The position numbers were made by a program, and so were the translations under genes. A stretch of 17,591 nucleotides of DNA from Psilocybe azurescens (Eukaryota > Basidiomycota > Agaricomycetes > Agaricales > Agrocybaceae): assembly GCA_023853785.1 (NCBI GenBank), contig JAJIRX010000010.1, positions 1-17,591 of the forward strand. The letters are read 5' to 3'. Below are positions 1 to 10,350 of the stretch, in pieces (within the stretch, counting starts at the first letter, position 1; each line of letters starts with the position of its first letter). The notes beneath the pieces were generated by a model, which searched no databases, had not been told where the DNA came from, and saw only the letters and a list, made by a program, of their open reading frames with translations.

Positions 1-1397
1 TCCTTCTCCAGCGCACCCTCCGCCCGTGGGTCGTGTCGGATGAAGTTGCTAGGCTTCTGCCTGTGCAGAACAGCCGCGCAGATGCACTGCTTCCACACGT
101 TCCACGCGGGCGTGTTGTTCGGCATCAGCTCGTCCAGCATGCCCTCTGGCGCCTTCAAGCCAGGGTCGAAATAAAACATCGTAAATGCCACCGCGGCGCT
201 CCATTTCACCGCATCGAACTTACTTATCTTGGGGGCCCGATGAGCTTGAACAGCAGGTCTGTCTGCATCTTCTCCCGATCAAAGCTCGCTAGGTAGCTGT
301 TGCACATCCAGGACATGGCGAGCGACGCGATGAAGAAGACCTGGCCCATGAGCGTGCCCTGCGGGATGAGGAAGAGCTGCAGGAGGAACTGCGCGAGGAG
401 GGACAGGGAGCAGAACCCGATGTGGTTGTGCGCGGGGTCGGATGGGTAGCGCAGCTGGAAGCGCGCCTGCAGGACCGGAGTCGATGACGTACCCGAGCCC
501 TGTAGGATGATGATATTCTGGCGGTCGAATAGGAACCCATCGCCGGGCGTCGCGGCGGGCGATGGCTCCGAGAGCTCGAGGATGAGCTCACCGGTCCCGA
601 GCACGCAGGACGTGATACCGTTGGAGAGCGTGCCGAAAGGATCATGGAGAAGGAGAACCAGTCCCCGTATAGCGCTGACAGCACGCTGCTCGCGAGCGAG
701 AAGAGGATGGTGAGCAGGATGAAGAGCGTGCCGGGCCTCGCGATGGGGGTGAAGAATCGTTCCGGGATTTTGGGATATTCTTCCCATTTTTGAATCCTCG
801 TTGGTCGAACTTTACGATCGTGACGGTGACGTTCCGGACACGCGTGTATTGGTCGGTAGCAGCAAACCTGCTGGTACGAGTACGATTACTGGCCGCTGGA
901 GCTGGACTGACTGTAGTCATCACGTCTACTTTTATCACCAGATGGCCTGGTCCTGACTCCCACGGAGGTGGTTTCCCTGCTGTGCATCACAGTATTGCGA
1001 GAGCAAATACGATAAATGGCCCGATGACGAAAACTGCGTGCCATTATAAGCCCCAGAAAACCTTATCCCGGGTTTATAGTCCAATTCCAGCAACTCCGTA
1101 GGGATCCACAGAGACGGGCCGGGAAATACGCTGTCCCAGAAGAGGGAGTTGGGCAGGGTGCCGTATTTCTTTGCGACGAAGTATGAACCGGGGAATTGTA
1201 CCAGCCCAGCCATCGGCGGGCGCGGACGAGTGCACGCTGGACATAGCGGAGAATGCCTCTTCCCCACCGAAGAAACCAGCTATGCCTGAGGAATCGAGGC
1301 TGAAACTGCCTCCGATATGGCTTTGAGGATCGGCATGGGTAGTTAGGTCTGTGGGTAGTAAGATCAGATCTATGAGGAGGGCTTTTCTTGTAAGAAA
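1..1397 (-). CDS. Multi-pass membrane protein of unknown function (partial, frame-broken)
   Basis: I do not recognise a named family; the layout resembles unnamed agaricomycete membrane proteins. The reading frame starts near 1397 after a likely intron (branch-like CTAAC at about 1417-1421), runs open to 1077, and has its first Met at 1244. Hydrophobic segments are VFVIGPFIVFALAIL (about 1028-984), GTLFILLTILFSLASSVLSA (about 727-668), and two close helices around FLLQLFLIPQGTLMGQVFF (about 400-290). A hydrophilic part follows, open to the left edge. Continuity requires single-base frame changes near 985, 957, 938, 789, 637 and 233, nearly all in homopolymers. Two in-frame TAA codons lie at 1074-1076 and 1044-1046. 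It could be a decaying gene, or an intact one in poor sequence. The 5' end is unresolved, and the 110-residue frame at 935-1267 is probably a shadow over its 5' half. Confidence 0.55.
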
Positions 1398-2086
1398 CTT
1401 ATAGGATAGATATGGTTAGGAAACGCACGATGGGGTACTATATATTGGCTCCTGGAGGAGAATGTCAGAGTAGAGCACTGCTTTTAAGAGTCATCTGCAC
1501 ATACCGCTGGGCGTGAATCTCTGTGAACAGGTAACATAATACACTAGTTGCGCGGTTTATGAGGCTCTACATAGATTTTTATCGATATTAAGTGAAGCAT
1601 GTTGACACTCTGTTGCAATATAGTAGGCAAACGCAATAGCGCCTCGCAAAGCCGTTTGGCTATATATATTTGTTCATTAACGGTGCATTATTGCACTATT
1701 CCTATTTCTGTAATATATACAACATATTCAGTTCGTTATCTTTCATTGTGGCACGCAATACACCTTTATTAGTTTCTATTTACTTTGTAGATACGAGTCT
1801 CGGACAACGAAATACTTTATATACGAAACTTCGATACGAGCTTTCCTCAGTCGTTTGCCTCGCAAACAACTGAGCTTTTCGTGTTCTAGAATTCTTACAC
1901 ACTCAGTACACAGAAGAAGTTCGATGATATTCATAGTTCCCCCAGGCTAGTTTGGCGAAAAGCAAACACGTTCGGCGGAGGACGGTGGTTGTGAAGAGAT
2001 AAGATTAGATAATTACATAAATAAAGCAGGATGAGAACTTTTCTCGGGTCGGAGATAGCGATCATCCCCTCCCTCACTCATAAACC
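1398..2086. other. Divergent intergenic spacer, AT-rich
   Basis: About 690 bp lies between the minus-strand membrane-protein gene and the plus-strand BCP1 gene, so it should hold both promoters and the unseen 5' exon(s) of the left gene. It is clearly more AT-rich than the flanking coding sequence, especially 1540-1900 with runs such as TATATATAT. The 67-codon frame at 1670-1873 has no recognisable protein character. I see no convincing TATA box at a sensible distance from the BCP1 start. The only structure that stands out is the hairpin listed separately. Confidence 0.5.
1846..1874. repeat. Inverted repeat / hairpin, 13-bp arms
   Basis: The arms CTCAGTCGTTTGC (1846-1858) and GCAAACAACTGAG (1862-1874) are complementary at 12 of 13 positions around a 3-base loop. 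The one mismatch would be a G-U wobble in RNA of one strand. There is no T-run suggesting a terminator, and no transposase or flanking target duplication that I can see. Confidence 0.7.
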
Positions 2087-3350
2087 ATGCCCAAACGAAA
2101 GCAAGCCTCAGAGGACGACGGCAACGAATCTTCCTCCTCAGACATCGTGAGTCTTAATTTTGTCACTCTATTCAGGCCTTACACTCATACTCACCCTTTG
2201 CTGTTGGCTGTTGGCTGTTGATTAATAAAGAGCATTGTAGATGTATCCTTCGAGTTCTTCGATCCCAACCCCAATGTCGACTACCACGCGATAAAGCGCC
2301 TGTTCAATCAGCTTCTACAGCGCGACGCCGAGCAGCTGCTCACCCATGAGCTCACCGAGCTTGTCCTCGCGCAGCCCACGGTCGGCACGACCATCAAGAC
2401 AGATGGCCTGGAAAGCGACCCATACGCGCTCTTCACCGTGCTCAATATGCATCTCCACCACGTGCGCGTTCTTCATTTCATTTGCCCCCATCCTCGCATG
2501 GGTTCCTGAATTCTAAGCTAACGAAGGCCTCGGATTATGTACAGCAAAACGCTTCTATCAAAGCCATCGCCAACTACCTCCCTCTCAGTGACGGAGGCGC
2601 ACGACCCGGCGTTCCACGCGACGCTCAAGGCGCTCTTCTCGCAATCGGAGGCGCATGTGGGCCTCGTGCTCTGCGAGCGGTTCATCAATATGCCCGTGCA
2701 GGTCGCCCCCATGTACAAGATGCTTGCGGACGAAGTCAAATGGGCGAACGCTGATGTGGGTCATCTGCGCTCTCATTCGGGTTCTCGTCGGCATGCTGAC
2801 CCATCTATGTGTTTGTGTTTGTGTGCTTTGTAGGGAGAGCCATATCAGTTCACGCATCTAGTCTTTATTTCTCGCGTTTACCACCTCTCAGAGGACGAAG
2901 AATCTGCTCTTGCCAATTCCGCGACGACTAGACGACCCCGAGGCTCAGACGACGCCTCATCCAAAAAGCACAAGAAGCAGCGCTCTCCTCAAGAAGAGAA
3001 CGGCTTCGCACGGCCTGCAGACGGGATATACCCCTTCCACCCCGAAGACGATATCATCATAAAAGTCCGATTTGTTTTTACACTTTCTCTCTCTTCTGGC
3101 ACGATCTGACGCTGACCCCTTTTTCGTTTTGTTTTTTCTTGCTTTTTTGTCTTTTCTAGTCTGCTCAGCATTGGTTGAACTATCCGTATGCCTCCCTTTG
3201 TCACCACTGGTCCAGGAAACTCGGGGCCGCGATGCGTTCGGACTGGATGTGCGGGGACGCATCATGCTGGTGCCCGGAGGCGGCGAGACGTTGCGAGAGC
3301 TTGGAGCGAGGATGGAAGAGGCGTTCACCCTTGGAAGCGGCGGACAGTGA
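2087..3350 (+). CDS. BCP1: BCP1/BCCIP-family protein (nuclear ribosomal-protein chaperone), frame-broken
   Basis: Yeast Bcp1 is a nuclear chaperone for ribosomal protein uL14 (Rpl23) and supports nuclear export of Mss4; BCCIP is the animal homologue. The exons read MPKRKQASEDD (2087-2146), VDVSFEFFDPNP with DYHAIKRL (2231-2461), SIKAIANYL then HATLKALFSQSEAHVGLVLC (2545-2755), PYQFTHLVFISRVYHLSEDE (2834-3064), and SAQHWLNYP then DAFGLDVRGRIMLVP (3160-3350). Introns are 2147-2230, 2462-2544, 2756-2833 and 3065-3159; the last has an unusual GTCCGA donor. The start is the first Met and gives the usual acidic/basic N-terminus. Two single-base frame changes are needed: one extra base near 2578-2582 (CCC) and one missing near 3195-3200 (TTT). 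Neither is removed by a plausible alternative splice. Family assignment is firm; whether the gene is intact is not. Confidence 0.85.
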
Positions 3351-4062
3351 TCTTTTTCGTTGGAGTCGGCGTTGTCGGCGTGAGGGCTGCGAGGGCTGCG
3401 GTGCTGCTTGGAGCTAGTGAATGTTCAACCATTTTCTAGAGGATGACCGGGGTCGTTCATGTGCATGATCAGGTAACGTTGCGGCTTGGACTCGGAGCAT
3501 GGCGTGCGTGACCTTGCGACTATTCATCACGACTCGGACTCTCGGATTCGCACTCGGAGCTCTGCCGCTTACGACACCACGACCCACGACCCACGACAAA
3601 AATAATCCGGCAGCGCAGACAGAAGACTGGGCATATGAGAAAAGCTTGCTTGCCCTGAGACAGGGATAATCGGCACGCGTAAATTATTCAAAGTGCTGAG
3701 CACTTGATGTGTTTGTCATCCTACGAACTCCCCCCTTGTATTCATATCACCCCAACCAAAACCTGCTGTATTTCTTGCTTTCTTCTTGCATACATAATCT
3801 TTCTGACGATATAGTTTTGATTATTATTAAGACAATTTGTGTGTATCTTGAGGGATGAATCGATGAGGGACCAGTCCGAGTAAGTCAGTCACAGTACGTT
3901 GATGCAATTATCTTATCACGGGACGTAAATAACCGAGCTGGGGTTCTCATCGCCGAAGTCAAGATCCGCCCAAGTTCCAACCACCTCGCAATATTGTTTA
4001 AAATGAGAGCTCTGGTTCTCGAGTTCTTTCGCTTTAATTCTAATTCTTCTCCCCACATCTTC
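3351..4062. other. Intergenic region BCP1 to proline dehydrogenase
   Basis: About 710 bp separates two plus-strand genes. It should carry the BCP1 3' end and the proline dehydrogenase promoter and leader. Visible features are a short direct repeat of CCACGAC units around 3575-3597 and a pyrimidine-rich stretch around 3725-3800. I see no clear TATA box or other gene. An upstream ATG at 4003 is in frame with 4063 and could extend the proline dehydrogenase presequence by 20 codons. Confidence 0.5.
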
Positions 4063-6756
4063 ATGCTCCGTGCAGGCTTTGGTGTTAGCAGTAACCTCTC
4101 CAAACCCCGACTCCGACTACCACCAGCGAACTGGAACACCTGACGAGCATTTGCTAGTGCTGCCCTCAAGAACAAGAATGTTGCACTGACACTGACACGC
4201 CGGGGTGGCGCGTACAGTGCTCTTCACACTCACCGCTGCTGCATCTTCTCTCTTCTAGCGGGATCTCTGTACGCCGACCACGACAACTCTGAAGAGAAGA
4301 GTGCCCCGCCTCCCCCGCCGCCACCGACGTCATTGGGGTCCCTGGTCCGTGCATACGCAGTGTACTCGATGTGCTCTGTCCCCGCGCTCGTCGACGCCTC
4401 GCCCAAGCTCCTCTCCACCCTCTCTTCCATCCCTGAGTCAGACAGATCACAGAGGCATTTGTGAGAGTGACGTTCTTCGATCAGGTGCGTTCTTTTCAGT
4501 TATTCATCTTTACCTTAATACCTACAGACACCGCTGATGCTTTGCTTTCTTCCCTTATTTATTGAATATCCAGTTCGTAGGCGCAGACAGCGCAGAAGAC
4601 GCCGTCCCCTGCTGTACACCCTCCGCGCGGCGAACCGGGGCGTCCTGTTCGCGTACTCCGTGGAAGTGGACGAGAACGAGGCAACTGGTGCCTCCTTTTC
4701 CTCTTCTTCTTCTGCTGAGCACGTGGACTCACCAACGCCTTCTTCTGTTCCACACCACGCAGGATCGGTGCTGCAGTTAGACTCGAACGACGCACCATAA
4801 ACGCATCGTCGACGAGATGCTGCACTGCATAGACGTCGCGGCGGATTTCGAGGCTGGTGTGTATGATGAAGGAAATGGTAATGGAAACCCAACAACGACA
4901 TAGAATCCGCATCGATGCCGACGAAAGGGGGCAAGCGGACGTGGGTAGCCGTGAAGATGACCGCCCTCCTCCCAGACGCACACGCGCTAATTGCATTCTC
5001 GTCGCACATCGTCGACTCTAAGAAGACGCTCGGCCCCGCGCACCCTGAGGGCGCAGTCCCTTCCCTGGCGCTGCGCGGATGGAGGACCTAGACGTGCTGG
5101 CCCCTTCCCAAGGTTCTCCTTTGCCCCCTGTTCAGGTCAATGGTAACCCGGCCCGGACACCCGGGATGACGTCTGCGCAGATACGGGATGTGAGGGAGCT
5201 GTATGCCGATCTGAGGAGGATATGTGTGAGGGCGAGGGAGAGAGGCGTGAAGGTTATCGTGGATGCGGAATATAGGTGCGTGTAGTCATTATGCAAGTTG
5301 TCTAGGCTGTCTGATTTTGATTTATTTCTTGAACTTTTACTCGTACTTGTTACTTGCTTGTTACTTTACTTGGCTTCGCCTTTATGAAGTTGGTATCAGC
5401 CGGCCATCGACGCGCTCACGCTGGCGCTTATGCGGGAGTTTAACTCGCTTGACAACAACAAGAATTGGAATAGACCCAGTGAGGCGCTGGCTCCTATACA
5501 ACCCCTTGTGTACGGGACGTTCCAGGCGTATCTTAGAAGGTAAACTTCCTTCCTCCCTTGCCTTCAGTTCTTTCTTTTAGTATATATCCATACATCCTGT
5601 CTTTACCCTGCCTTTCCTTGCCCTGCCCTTCCTTGCCTCGCGTTGTTGCATCCTTACTCACTTAAATCATCAGGACACCGAAACAACTATCCCTCGCCCT
5701 CGCCGACGCGCGCGCGCACAACTATGCGCTGGGCGCAAAGCTCGTGCGGGCGCGTACCACCCGCACGAGATCGCGGCGCACGACGCGGCGCTAGCGTTCG
5801 ATCGTCGGGTGCATGGGGATCCTTCCAGTGCCAATGCCAGACCCTCGCTCTCCATCTCGCCGGACGTCGCACCGCCTGTGTGGACGAAGAAGAGGACACG
5901 GACGAGCAGTATGATAAGTGTGTGAGGGTCTTGATCGAGGCTGTTCGAGAGGACGTGGCGGGATTGGAGAAGGAGAAGCAGAGGAGGACAAACGGAGCTT
6001 GGACAAGAGTCGCGCGGGTGGAGGTGGCCTGTCGTACGTGGCGGGATGGGTTTCAGGGTTTGTCGGTGCTGGGCATACCAATAGTATCACCACCAAGCAC
6101 GAGCCTGAACACGAGTCTGGTGTAAGTGCTCCGCCGCGGATCGGCGTGCTATTCGGGACGCATAATTGGGACAGCTGTGCGCTAATTCTGAAAGAGCTAG
6201 TGCGGAATGGGCTGGCTGTGGAACTTGCAGGCGTTGACGGCGAAGGCGAGGATGGACGTGACTGTAGACGAATTAAAGTCGGAAAGGAGGTTGTTGAGAG
6301 GGTTGCTATTGGGCAGTTGTATGGTATGTCGTGATTTTGACTTTGATTTCCTCCCCTTCCGAGCGACTTTTCTTTACTAACTCCGGTTTTTCCTTTAACC
6401 TTTTAGGCATGAGCGATGATCTGACGGATTGGGTGGTGAGCAGGATAGCGTCTAGTACGCCTTTTGTCATCAAGTGAGTCTATCGCCTTGTTTTTGTTAA
6501 GGTTTTGTATTGTGCTGATCATCATATCACCTTTCTCGTCGCTTAGATATGTTCCGTATGGTGCTTTGGCAGATGTAAGTCCACTCCTTAGCATCAAAAT
6601 AGCCGTTGCTTTCTTGCTCATCGAATACTTTCCATCACAGGTAATGCCTTATCTCAGTCGTCGTGCAATCGAGAACAAGTCCGTTTTGGGAGACGGAATG
6701 CCCAACATGAGCGCGACAGGGCGCGCCAGGAGATTTGGAAGCGCTTGTTTGGTTAG
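4063..6756 (+). CDS. PUT1: Proline dehydrogenase, mitochondrial (frame-broken)
   Basis: This FAD enzyme oxidises L-proline to pyrroline-5-carboxylate, the first step of proline catabolism in mitochondria. The N-terminus is Arg/Ser-rich without acids (presequence-like), followed by a Pro run (about 4307-4330). Then come QITEAFVRVTFFDQ (4443-4484), FVGADSAEDAVP, LRAANRGVLFAYSVEVDE, KRIVDEMLHCIDVAADFE, WVAVKMTALLP, VKVIVDAEY, LVYGTFQAYL, KLVR/GAYHPHEIAAHDAA, IGVLFGTHNWDS, YVPYGALADV, and the proline-binding type motif PYLSRRAIENKSVLG, ending ARQEIWKRLFG-stop. Introns are 4485-4573, 5276-5389, 5540-5673, 6324-6406, 6474-6546 and 6575-6640. About nine single-base frame changes are needed, near 4435, 4608, 4795 (an insertion), 4886, 5078, 5750, 5890, 5993 and 6702. 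An in-frame TGA at 4141 lies in the presequence. A Ser-rich insert occupies about 4690-4794. The family is certain, the integrity is not. Confidence 0.9.
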
Positions 6757-7080
6757 ACTCACGTCGGTTTTATCGAAGATCTTATATGTATGTACTTATA
6801 GACAAGAAACTTGACTAGACGGATGGGCTAGAGTCACTGTATTGGAGGCATCGATTATGTTTGTTCAATTTGTTGTAAAATGGTAGCGTTATGCATATTA
6901 CAACTTCTTTGGACTCTTCGTCGTTCTCGTGCGGTCATGGGCATTATTTAAATAAAGGATACTTGGGAGTTGTGGTCCTTATGATATACTTGTCAGCTGC
7001 GAGAGGGAGATCGCGAGACGACGGGCATGGTGGTTACGTTGCTCGTGGGGTTTTCTTTATCTTCTGCTGCGTGCTTTTCG
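6757..7080. other. Convergent intergenic region with 3' ends of two genes
   Basis: Proline dehydrogenase (plus) and the MFS gene (minus) converge here, so both 3' UTRs and polyadenylation signals must lie in this 324-bp stretch. An AATAAA at 6951-6956 on the plus strand is a possible signal for proline dehydrogenase. I see no gene in it; the 65-codon frame at 6891-7088 lacks protein character. Confidence 0.45.
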
Positions 7081-9345
7081 TCAACTGATCCCTTGCTCTT
7101 GGTCTTCGTTTAGAGTGAACGGCTTGGTGTCGTTGCTTGTTCCTCGTTGGCGGAGATGCTGGTCCTGGATAATAAAAATGGGTCCACATCAGATATGTGC
7201 GTAGCAGCAAACAGTAAGGAACTAAAGCTGAAACTGAAAACTCACCGTCATAAAGAAGCTCAAAACAGAGAAATCCCAATCACAGGCGCAAAGTACACAA
7301 ACACCCAATGGATCGCGTCGTTGTAGGCCCTCAGGATCGCATCCCGTGTCGGCTGGTCGAGGTCCGCGGGGATATTGGACACGCTTTCGAGGAGGCTTGT
7401 ACGTAGGGCCGCGGGAAGGGATGTGGGCAGGTTCTTGCTGAAGAGGTTGTTGAGGATTGCATTGGATGCCGCGAGGCCGAGGGCGCCGCCGCTTGTGCGT
7501 GCGAAGCTGGGGAGAGGAGTTATGAGTTTAGAGTGTGGACAGGACGGGAAGGGAGGGAGGAGATATTACTTTCTTGTGCCTGTTACGACGGCTCTGTCGA
7601 GGGAGGTGCAGATGCTTGTGCGAGCACGAGAGCTGGAGGATAGGGAAGGTCAGTGCGGCATACATAATAACAGATAACAGCCTGTAATTTAATGAACGCA
7701 CTCGCTACGGAAAGAAAAGAAAAGTGTCAATACATATTCGAATTCCCAGAGAGGAAGACATACTCTGCAATGTCCCCCCTACACCGATGCCTTGTATCAA
7801 GAGGATGACCACGATCTTTGTTACACTCGTCGTGCGATTAAAGACAGTTTGAGCGGCTTGTCCTGCGAGCCAGATACCGAATCCAATGATGATCCATGGT
7901 TTGAGGCTGTCCGTTTTCTCGGTGATGAATCCCATTGCGGATGTTGAGAATACTTGGGTGAGCACGAGAGGGAGGATGAGGACGCCTGACATGATAGGGG
8001 AGTAGCCTAACACGTTTTGTAGATATCTATAGGGCAATGAAGAAGTTATTTGTTTTGAACGAATGGACGGTGTGGAATTGTGATGAGGGGGACGAACATT
8101 GGGGTGAAGAACATTCCACCGTAGAAGATCATGCCGACGAAGAAAGTCTGGAGTAGAATAAGGGATACTGTTGGTACTCGGAACCTGGATATAACGAGAG
8201 TTAGTCCTGCGGAGTGACAGTTATGAGGTTGATTGTACGTACATGTGCAGTGGCATCACAGGCAGTTTGGCGTATTTGAATTCGACCATCACGAAGATGA
8301 CCGCAAGGGCCAAACCGACTATCAGCAAGACGAGGAACGTAGGAGACGCCCATTTGTATAGTGTTCCTCCACCAGAGATGGGCACAAGTATCATCACAAT
8401 AGCAGCTAGACTCAGCATGGACCCGAGCCAATCGATCTTTTGAGTTTGTCCTGGTATGCTTGTCAACGAGATAAAAGAAAATGTCGAGGGAGGAAATAGA
8501 TTACCTTCGCACCTCCTGGTACGTGCTTCAATGGGAGGAGTAGCCATATCACGAGGATAGTGCACAGCGTCATAGGTACTGTGAACCAGAATGTCCAGCG
8601 CCATGAAGCTTTTTTCGGCGAGGGAGCCTCCTATAAGAGGTCCGATGCCGGATCCAAGAGCAATCGAAATTCCGAGAAGACCCTGGTATTTTGCGCGCTT
8701 TTCAATACTGACGATGTCAGATAGGATAATCATCTTTAAATAATTGCTGAGGTGAGGGAGATGAGTAGTTGTTTGAGTAGAGCGTAAATACCGTCAGAGA
8801 ATTAATTCCACCGCCTCCCTATACCTGCAATAGAGCGACAGGCGTAAAGCCATGCTTCCGATGTTGCAAATCCACAAAGAAAGTCTCCAAATCCAAACAA
8901 AAATAACTAATGAAAAGGTTAGATAAAAATCATGCAGACTTAAAGAGGACCATAACGAACACATGCTATTAACACGGCTTTTCTCCCGAAGATGTCACTC
9001 AAACGCGCTGTTATGATTTGAAAACCGGTGTTTGCAACAAGAAACGATGTTCCTGTCCAACTTATACTGCAAAGACGCGTCTCTCCATCAGCATTATATC
9101 AGTCAACTGACGTAAAACGACGAACCTACTTCCAGCCTTGAGGTCACCAGCAATATCTGGCAGAGCAGTGGAGACGGAGGTGGAATCAAGAAAGCTGATA
9201 AGAAGAGCCAAATTGAGACCAAGGAATACCTATAAGTCTCTCGACATGTTAGATCCAGGGACCAGTAATCAGGAGGGCGAATACGACGCACGATGAGCAG
9301 CTGTATGCCTGTGAGCCGCGACGTCTGGTCTTGAATCTCGACCAT
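7081..9345 (-). CDS. MFS multidrug/H+ antiporter, DHA2 (14-helix) family, frame-broken
   Basis: This is a plasma- or vacuolar-membrane exporter type using the proton gradient; the substrate cannot be told. From the start at 9345 it reads SRLTGIQLLIVFLGLNLALL, LDSTSVSTALPDIAGDL, SWTGTSFLVANTGFQIITAR, LSDIFGRKAVLIAC (motif-A region), GFATSEAWLYACRSIAG, MIILSDIVSIEKRAKYQG, GSGIGPLIGGSLAEK (motif-C region), IDWLGSMLSLAAIVMILVP, YLQNVLGYSPIMSGVLILP, GIGVGGTLQ, DRAVVTGTRNFARTSGGALG, and a hydrophilic tail ending NEDQEQGIS-stop. Introns (minus strand, donor to acceptor) are 9291-9230, 9125-9067, 8960-8907, 8791-8734, 8504-8451, 8242-8185, 8097-8027, 7763-7633, 7569-7507 and 7245-7165. Frame changes lie near 8818 (GGG, insertion), 8612 (A6, insertion), 8440 (A4, or a different acceptor), 7602 (CCC) and 7263 (A4 on plus). 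The family is clear. Confidence 0.88.
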
Positions 9346-9560
9346 TGTTGCTGAAATCTATCGGAAGAAAGAGAAGAGCTGAATAAATGTGCGCCATCGT
9401 CCTCTTTTCAAAGTAAAGCGATCGATGAATGTCGGTAGGTAAATCCGTGTCGTTGTGACCGCCGATCGGATGTCTATTCCGTCCACCAATAACCAGCGAA
9501 TGAGACCGTGGGAACTTACCTATAAAATTTGATTAAGCGCTTGCGCTTTTTATAGATCAT
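9346..9560 (-). promoter_or_regulatory. Upstream region of the MFS gene with TATA-like box and palindrome
   Basis: Reading the minus strand, CTATAAAAAG ends next to an interrupted palindrome AAGCGC-TT-GCGCTT (9535-9548), about 190-210 bp upstream of the ATG. A second TATAAAA on the plus strand is at 9521-9527. A GTAAGT donor-like sequence lies on the minus strand near 9515-9520, so a 5' UTR intron is possible. The palindrome overlapping the TATA-like box is a candidate regulator site; no factor can be assigned. Confidence 0.35.
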
Positions 9561-9994
9561 CGTGAAGTGGAGGTTAGCAGTGGACACTGCTGGACTGCAA
9601 AATGAGGTTTTGTCTCTTCCGGTTCAGATAAATTATTTCTTGAGTTTATCGCGACTTATATCTCCTCAAAGTCTAACTGACTGTGTCTACAGCATGTTTT
9701 GAGCGTGTTGCTTAAGAAAGCCTTGAATGAAAACTGAGATCAAAGGGGACAGCAAAAATAAGGTAGCGCGTTTAAATAGTGTTTAAATGGATAATTCTGA
9801 GGAAGCAACTGGGTAGAATCAAATCCAGACTCACCAACAAACTTTAACTCAGGAGCTGGGGCTGGGGCACGTGATACGAGCCGGGTTTCTAACGGGAAGG
9901 GCCGGACGACGGGTTGCTTCAGACTCTCATGCACTGCAGGCGACAACCCCTGTTTATCAAAGAAATGGTGGTATTTGAACGTATCTTATGTTTA
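9561..9994. other. Intergenic stretch without recognised genes
   Basis: Moderately AT-rich sequence between the MFS promoter and the transposon block. The minus-strand frame at 9740-9946 (68 codons) has no recognisable domain. A CACGTGAT (E-box-like) occurs at about 9868-9875. Nothing else stands out. Confidence 0.45.
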
Positions 9995-10350
9995 CAGTGA
10001 CTTGCATATTGTTTTGCAGTCCGAAATTTCCCTCAAGCCATTTGATGTGACCAACTTGTCACTTGAAACCTTATTTTTCTCAGTTCCGTGGCGTTGGGAC
10101 GGATCTTGCGCATGCAGGCGTCGGTAACAATGGCATATGTAGGTATTTATTGAATGGAAAGACTGTTGTACTCCAATGGCCCTCCTATTTCTCAAGATAT
10201 GCATTGTGGTATTCTTGTGTGGTACAATGAACAGCAGAAAACTGCCCCAGAGATAGCTCTCCTTGCAGGATGCAGTGAACGAACTGTATATTATATTTTG
10301 TCCTACGAGCACGACTACAGAACAGTGGACAACCCTTTTACAAGAGACGT
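9995..10350 (+). mobile_element. Truncated Tc1/mariner-like DNA transposon (left end)
   Basis: A TA dinucleotide at 9993-9994 is followed by CAGTGACTTGCAT, the kind of CAGT-led terminus seen in Tc1/mariner elements. The frame from 10154 encodes a helix-turn-helix typical of their transposases. A partly matching inverted motif CAACTTGTCAC lies at about 10051-10061. The element stops at 10350, exactly where the LTR begins, so its remainder should lie beyond the right edge, after the 3' LTR. The terminus is inferred, because the partner inverted repeat is outside the window. Confidence 0.5.
10154..10350 (+). pseudogene. N-terminal fragment of Tc1/IS630-type transposase, split by LTR insertion
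   Basis: The first 66 or so codons read PPISQDMHCGILVWYNEQ, KTAPEIALLAGCSERTVYYI and then DYRTVDNPFTRDV. This is the N-terminal helix-turn-helix DNA-binding region of IS630/Tc1/mariner-family transposases common in basidiomycetes. In that family the residues after NPF lead into a GRPR-type linker and a DDE catalytic domain. Here the reading frame enters the LTR at 10351 and turns into an unrelated hydrophobic tail that stops at 10414. No catalytic residues are present in the window, so this copy cannot make an active enzyme as it stands. The start codon is the first Met and the only good choice. Confidence 0.65.

Noticed and set aside
935..1267. 110-codon minus-strand frame
   Set aside because: The neighbouring frame is open over 1397-1077 and reads into membrane segments that continue the gene, so I treat this as a shadow, though its 3' end (SQDQAIW) is used after a frame change.
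1670..1873. 67-codon plus-strand frame in the AT-rich spacer
   Set aside because: Low-complexity AT-rich sequence without domain character; chance frame.
2201..2221. Three copies of CTGTTGG in BCP1 intron 1
   Set aside because: A very short tandem repeat within an intron, without further significance.
3186..3215. A 30-bp mini-intron (GTATGC...CCAG) to repair the BCP1 frame
   Set aside because: Too short for a fungal intron, and removing it leaves the wrong frame.
4091..4157. A 67-bp intron (GTAACC...TTGCTAG with CTGAC branch) that would remove the TGA at 4141
   Set aside because: The exon phases do not join in frame from either ATG (4003 or 4063).
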